DNA of 64,000 nucleotides from Burkholderiales bacterium Ga0077544 (GTDB taxonomy: Bacteria > Pseudomonadota > Gammaproteobacteria > Burkholderiales > Burkholderiaceae_D): positions 177,910 through 241,909 of the forward strand of contig LNEU01000016.1 of assembly GCA_001464355.1 (NCBI GenBank), in the 5' to 3' direction. The translations under genes and the position numbers were made by a program. The notes beneath the pieces were generated by a model. That model worked only from the letters and a program-made list of their open reading frames with translations. It made no database searches and had not been told where the DNA came from. Position 1 is the stretch's first letter, and every line of letters begins with the position of its first letter. Of this stretch, positions 63,860 to 64,000 are shown one piece after another.

Positions 63860-63909
63860 GTGCATATTATGGATAATTTATACTTCTCATCTAGGTTTGA
63901 GATATGGCC
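63860..63909 (+). pseudogene. C-terminal remnant of an NlpC/P60 paralog
   Basis: The frame MDNLYFSSRFEI (63869-63904) repeats the C-terminus of the neighbouring C40 lipoprotein (MDNLYFAPRFEM), with many silent base differences. The homology ends where the insertion-sequence-like sequence begins. It looks like a remnant of a diverged copy broken by the insertion. Confidence 0.55.
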
Positions 63910-64000
63910 TGTCCCTGACTTGAAAGACACCAAGATAAGGTGTTTTAATCAATCAGGAGGAAATAAATGGCAAATCGTAGACAGTTCAGCAAGGAGTTCA
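63910..64000 (+). mobile_element. Left end of an IS3-like insertion sequence (partial)
   Basis: Sequence from TGTCCCTGACTTGAAAG (63910) onward may be the left inverted repeat, since IS3-family ends start with TG. A transposase-like frame follows 57 bp later. The element continues past the right edge, so the other end and the target duplication are not seen. Confidence 0.5.
63967..64000 (+). CDS. IS3-family transposase OrfA (N-terminal 11 codons only)
   Basis: MANRRQFSKEF starts 57 bp after the element's likely left end, behind AGGAGG (63956-63961). The opening is that of IS3-type OrfA proteins (a helix-turn-helix that begins ..R.FS.EFK). The rest is off the right edge. Confidence 0.55.
   Translation, partial: MANRRQFSKEF

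Noticed and set aside
1..64000. tRNA, rRNA, CRISPR arrays, toxin-antitoxin, phage or defence systems
   Set aside because: No cloverleaf, no regularly spaced repeats with unique spacers and no recognisable defence or phage genes were seen in reading the window.

Overview
The window reads as chromosomal DNA of a betaproteobacterium of the order Burkholderiales, most likely family Oxalobacteraceae (Herminiimonas/Janthinobacterium-like). This is an inference from gene content and moderate GC: an intracellular PHA depolymerase, a phasin and a PHA-granule-associated protein, DUF1841, the Gcr-type 'site-specific recombinase' membrane protein, a stand-alone RnfB beside nth, and matches to the PHA-regulator motif known from Herbaspirillum. 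Nearly all of the window is ordinary core chromosome. The only clear mobile DNA is the start of an insertion sequence at the right edge. I saw no tRNA, rRNA or CRISPR array.

Layout. 1-4.2 kb is a stress / low-oxygen island: a nitroreductase, a universal stress protein, a small SorB-like cytochrome with a damaged heme motif, a phosphoribosyltransferase, an alpha/beta hydrolase and an Hsp20. It carries two FNR/Anr-type boxes and a ROSE-like RNA thermometer on hsp20. 4.2-9.9 kb holds a cytochrome c, an orphan sulfate-binding protein, diacylglycerol kinase, an IclR regulator and a PBP7-type endopeptidase. 10-16.7 kb holds a DMT exporter, a phasin, an iron(III)-type ABC permease/ATPase pair around a striking GAGAAY-repeat control region, a CinA-like protein and an EI24 membrane protein. 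16.8-25.7 kb holds FKBP, ACBP, a PHA granule protein, a 2-hydroxyacid dehydrogenase, a Na+/H+ antiporter-like permease, FdxA, PhaZ, RnfB, Nth, a RutE-like reductase and DUF1841. 25.7-32 kb holds two small cytochromes c, the Gcr-like membrane protein, a MoxR/VWA pair and a pseudo-receiver protein.

32.4-37.5 kb is parE - lytic transglycosylase - parC, followed by a large inverted pair of dispersed repeats. 38.3-43.6 kb holds amino-acid functions: an aminotransferase with RidA, and a LysE/EamA exporter operon divergent from a MocR regulator. 43.7-46.4 kb holds htpG, with a sigma-32 promoter and an 11-bp tandem repeat in its leader, and msrA. 46.9-56.7 kb holds an MFS transporter, a formyltransferase-ACT-ACT fusion with a class V aminotransferase, small membrane proteins, an SDR, a hypoxanthine-DNA glycosylase, a spermidine-synthase-like protein and a PilB/GspE-like ATPase. 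56.8-64 kb holds a tiny Lys-rich protein, an EAL phosphodiesterase, TerC, an epimerase divergent from a ferredoxin reductase, argD, an NlpC/P60 lipoprotein, and an IS3-like element that interrupts a remnant paralog of that lipoprotein.

The most interesting candidate is the DNA just upstream of argD (61340-61562). A near-consensus promoter appears to start transcription at the ATG of a 22-codon ORF holding three consecutive arginine codons. A strong intrinsic terminator follows, then argD. That is the architecture of an arginine-responsive attenuator with a leaderless leader peptide. It is unproven, and no convincing antiterminator was found by eye.
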